This document shows positions 63,418-64,000 of a stretch of 64,000 bases of DNA, in pieces (the first letter of the stretch is position 1; the number at the start of each line of letters is the position of its first letter). Origin of the DNA: Blautia sp. MSJ-9 (GTDB taxonomy: Bacteria > Bacillota > Clostridia > Lachnospirales > Lachnospiraceae); assembly GCF_018919065.1 (NCBI RefSeq), contig NZ_JAHLQG010000031.1:118375-182374 (forward strand). The letters are read 5' to 3'. Both the position numbers and the translations under genes were made by a program. The notes beneath the pieces were generated by a model. It made no database searches. It had not been told where the DNA came from and worked only from the letters and a program-made list of their open reading frames with translations.

Positions 63418-63454
63418 TTCCTGTACAAAAGAGAGTTTTTAAATGCCTCTTCTT

Positions 63455-63713
63455 TCATCCAATTAATACATTTTTCCCCTGAAACGCAAATCCATAACAC
63501 CGTATTCTCTCCAGCCTTATTTCTCTTGTTTCCAGTTCTCTGGTATATTGTTTGTCCTGTATCTGTTTTCTGGCTGCTGCTACGGTGTCTTGCAGTGTTT
63601 GTTCCCCTTCCTCTAATATTTGCAAAACTCATATATATCACAGGATAGGTTCCCTGAAGTTTGCGATATTCTTCCCTTTTCCAGATGGATAAACCGTGAA
63701 TTAAAAACTTTAT
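63455..63713 (-). pseudogene. AAA-ATPase-like/PDDEXK_9 (DUF1703) protein remnant
   Basis: Two pieces of one large protein family lie in different frames. The first piece, starting at the mobile-element edge, reads GLSIWKREEYRKLQGTYPVI and MSFANI, an N-terminal segment of the AAA-ATPase-like domain. The second piece, in another frame and ending with a stop at 63455, reads ARKQIQDKQYTRELE and RCYGFAFQGKNVLIG, the very C-terminus of the linked nuclease-like domain. Some 400 or more residues between them are deleted, and the true N-terminus is cut off by the IS200/IS605-type element at 63714. Confidence 0.75.
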
Positions 63714-63874
63714 CCTCACACGACTGAAGTCGCGTGCTTCCAGACGCTTTAGGCGTCAGACTAAATATCGGCGGATACGCCTGTAACTTAGGCCAGCGCA
63801 GTTATGCGCATTTTTCCATGCCAGATATGGCAGGTTCCCACATTGCAGGTAGTCCGCTGTATATCTGCCTGCAT
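63714..63874 (-). ncRNA. Candidate omega RNA (TnpB guide scaffold)
   Basis: The stretch between the tnpB stop and the element's right end is rich in hairpins (for example CTGCCATATCTGGCATGG near 63819-63836 and the two terminal stems). In IS605 elements this region gives the scaffold of the RNA used by TnpB, and the guide is the flanking DNA directly after the end. Here that guide would begin ATAAAGTTTTTAATTC (63713 downward), inside the interrupted gene. No expression evidence is available. Confidence 0.5.
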
Positions 63875-64000
63875 TTATGCTGCCTTTAAGATTTCCATTT
63901 GTAAATGAAGTTCTTTCAGATCTGCATAAACACATGAGGTTCTACGCTTTACCGAAGGGACTTTTGCCTCCAGCAAAGACCTTTCCGTTACCGGAAGGGG
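63875..64000 (-). CDS. tnpB: TnpB C-terminal tail (partial, runs off the window)
   Basis: The last 41 codons of an open frame entering from the right edge (PLPVTERSLL, VPSVKRRTSC, ending MEILKAA). The polar, basic, weakly conserved tail and the structured DNA after it fit the end of TnpB, the RNA-guided nuclease of IS200/IS605 elements. The zinc finger and RuvC motifs would lie beyond the window, so the call rests on context and the element's end structure. Confidence 0.55.
   Translation of the reverse strand, partial: PLPVTERSLLEAKVPSVKRRTSCVYADLKELHLQMEILKAA

Larger units (their letters stand above)
63714..64000 (-). mobile_element. IS200/IS605-family element, right-end part (continues past the window)
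   Basis: From 63714 to the window end I see the 3' part of an IS605-type element: the tnpB tail, about 160 bases of structured non-coding DNA, and a terminal hairpin CACGCGACT-TC-AGTCGTGTG (63718-63737) that ends GAGG at 63714. Another stem, GACGC-CTAAA-GCGTC, lies at 63743-63757. Such subterminal hairpins and the absence of terminal inverted repeats or target duplication fit this family. The element is inserted in a DUF1703-type gene. Confidence 0.75.

Overview
The window looks like a chromosomal segment of a spore-forming, anaerobic member of the Bacillota, most likely of the family Lachnospiraceae. The main evidence is the spoIIIA operon, spoIIGA-sigE and cotJABC, a compact acp-fab-acc fatty-acid cluster with fused accD-accA, the xxxLxxG heptad-repeat/MMPL pair, and a giant-protein/Hsp70-like/TPR trio of a type I associate with gut Lachnospiraceae. 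The species cannot be named from the sequence alone. Most genes lie on the minus strand.

Layout. 1-7.7 kb (minus): gltX with a clear sigma-A promoter, an SF1 helicase, an Sfp-type phosphopantetheinyl transferase, an unknown membrane-anchored propeller-like protein and spoIIIAA-AB-AC-AD-AE' (AE runs off the left edge). 7.7-10.5 kb: a decayed defence patch with an hsdS fragment and a frameshifted YhcG/DUF1016 nuclease, followed by a 204-bp imperfect palindrome. 10.5-18.5 kb: acpP-fabD-fabG-fabF-accB-fabZ-accC-accDA, with FabT-like palindromes at the acpP and fabD promoters. 18.5-20 kb: ftsW. 20-26.1 kb: a heptad-repeat surface protein and an MMPL/RND exporter, divergent from a TetR regulator, with three matching operators. 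26.2-30.4 kb: an AIM24-like protein, two metallo-beta-lactamase-fold enzymes and cotJABC. 30.7-33.5 kb (plus): trkA-trkH. 33.7-36.5 kb: a PflX-like radical SAM protein, then spoIIGA-sigE with a long-spacer promoter. 36.6-43 kb: aroE, a YdcF-like protein, a SEC-C protein, a membrane-tethered HAD protein, purA and purB. 43-45.8 kb: a polar amino-acid ABC importer.

The two most unusual regions come next. 45.8-51.6 kb encodes a 1195-residue protein, a short Hsp70-like protein (ATPase fold plus a putative substrate-binding beta domain) and a TPR protein in one operon; I infer a lineage-specific chaperone-like machine. 51.6-56.5 kb encodes an mglA-type sugar ATPase missing its normal C-terminus, an AraC regulator lacking a receiver domain, a LytS/YesM-type kinase that stops before the second glycine box, and a tandem ABC protein without Walker motifs. 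It may be a decayed sugar-sensing operon or a repurposed signalling module.

57-64 kb holds a secreted transglutaminase-like protein, glycerate kinase, an internally deleted 2-hydroxyacid dehydrogenase remnant, a MNT/HI0074 pair, a MATE exporter, an aldo/keto reductase and a nuclease/AAA-ATPase remnant split by an IS200/IS605-type element (TnpB tail and candidate omega RNA at the right edge). Several short dispersed repeat families sit between genes. Together with the in-frame deletion scars they suggest repeat- or microhomology-driven remodelling of intergenic and accessory DNA.
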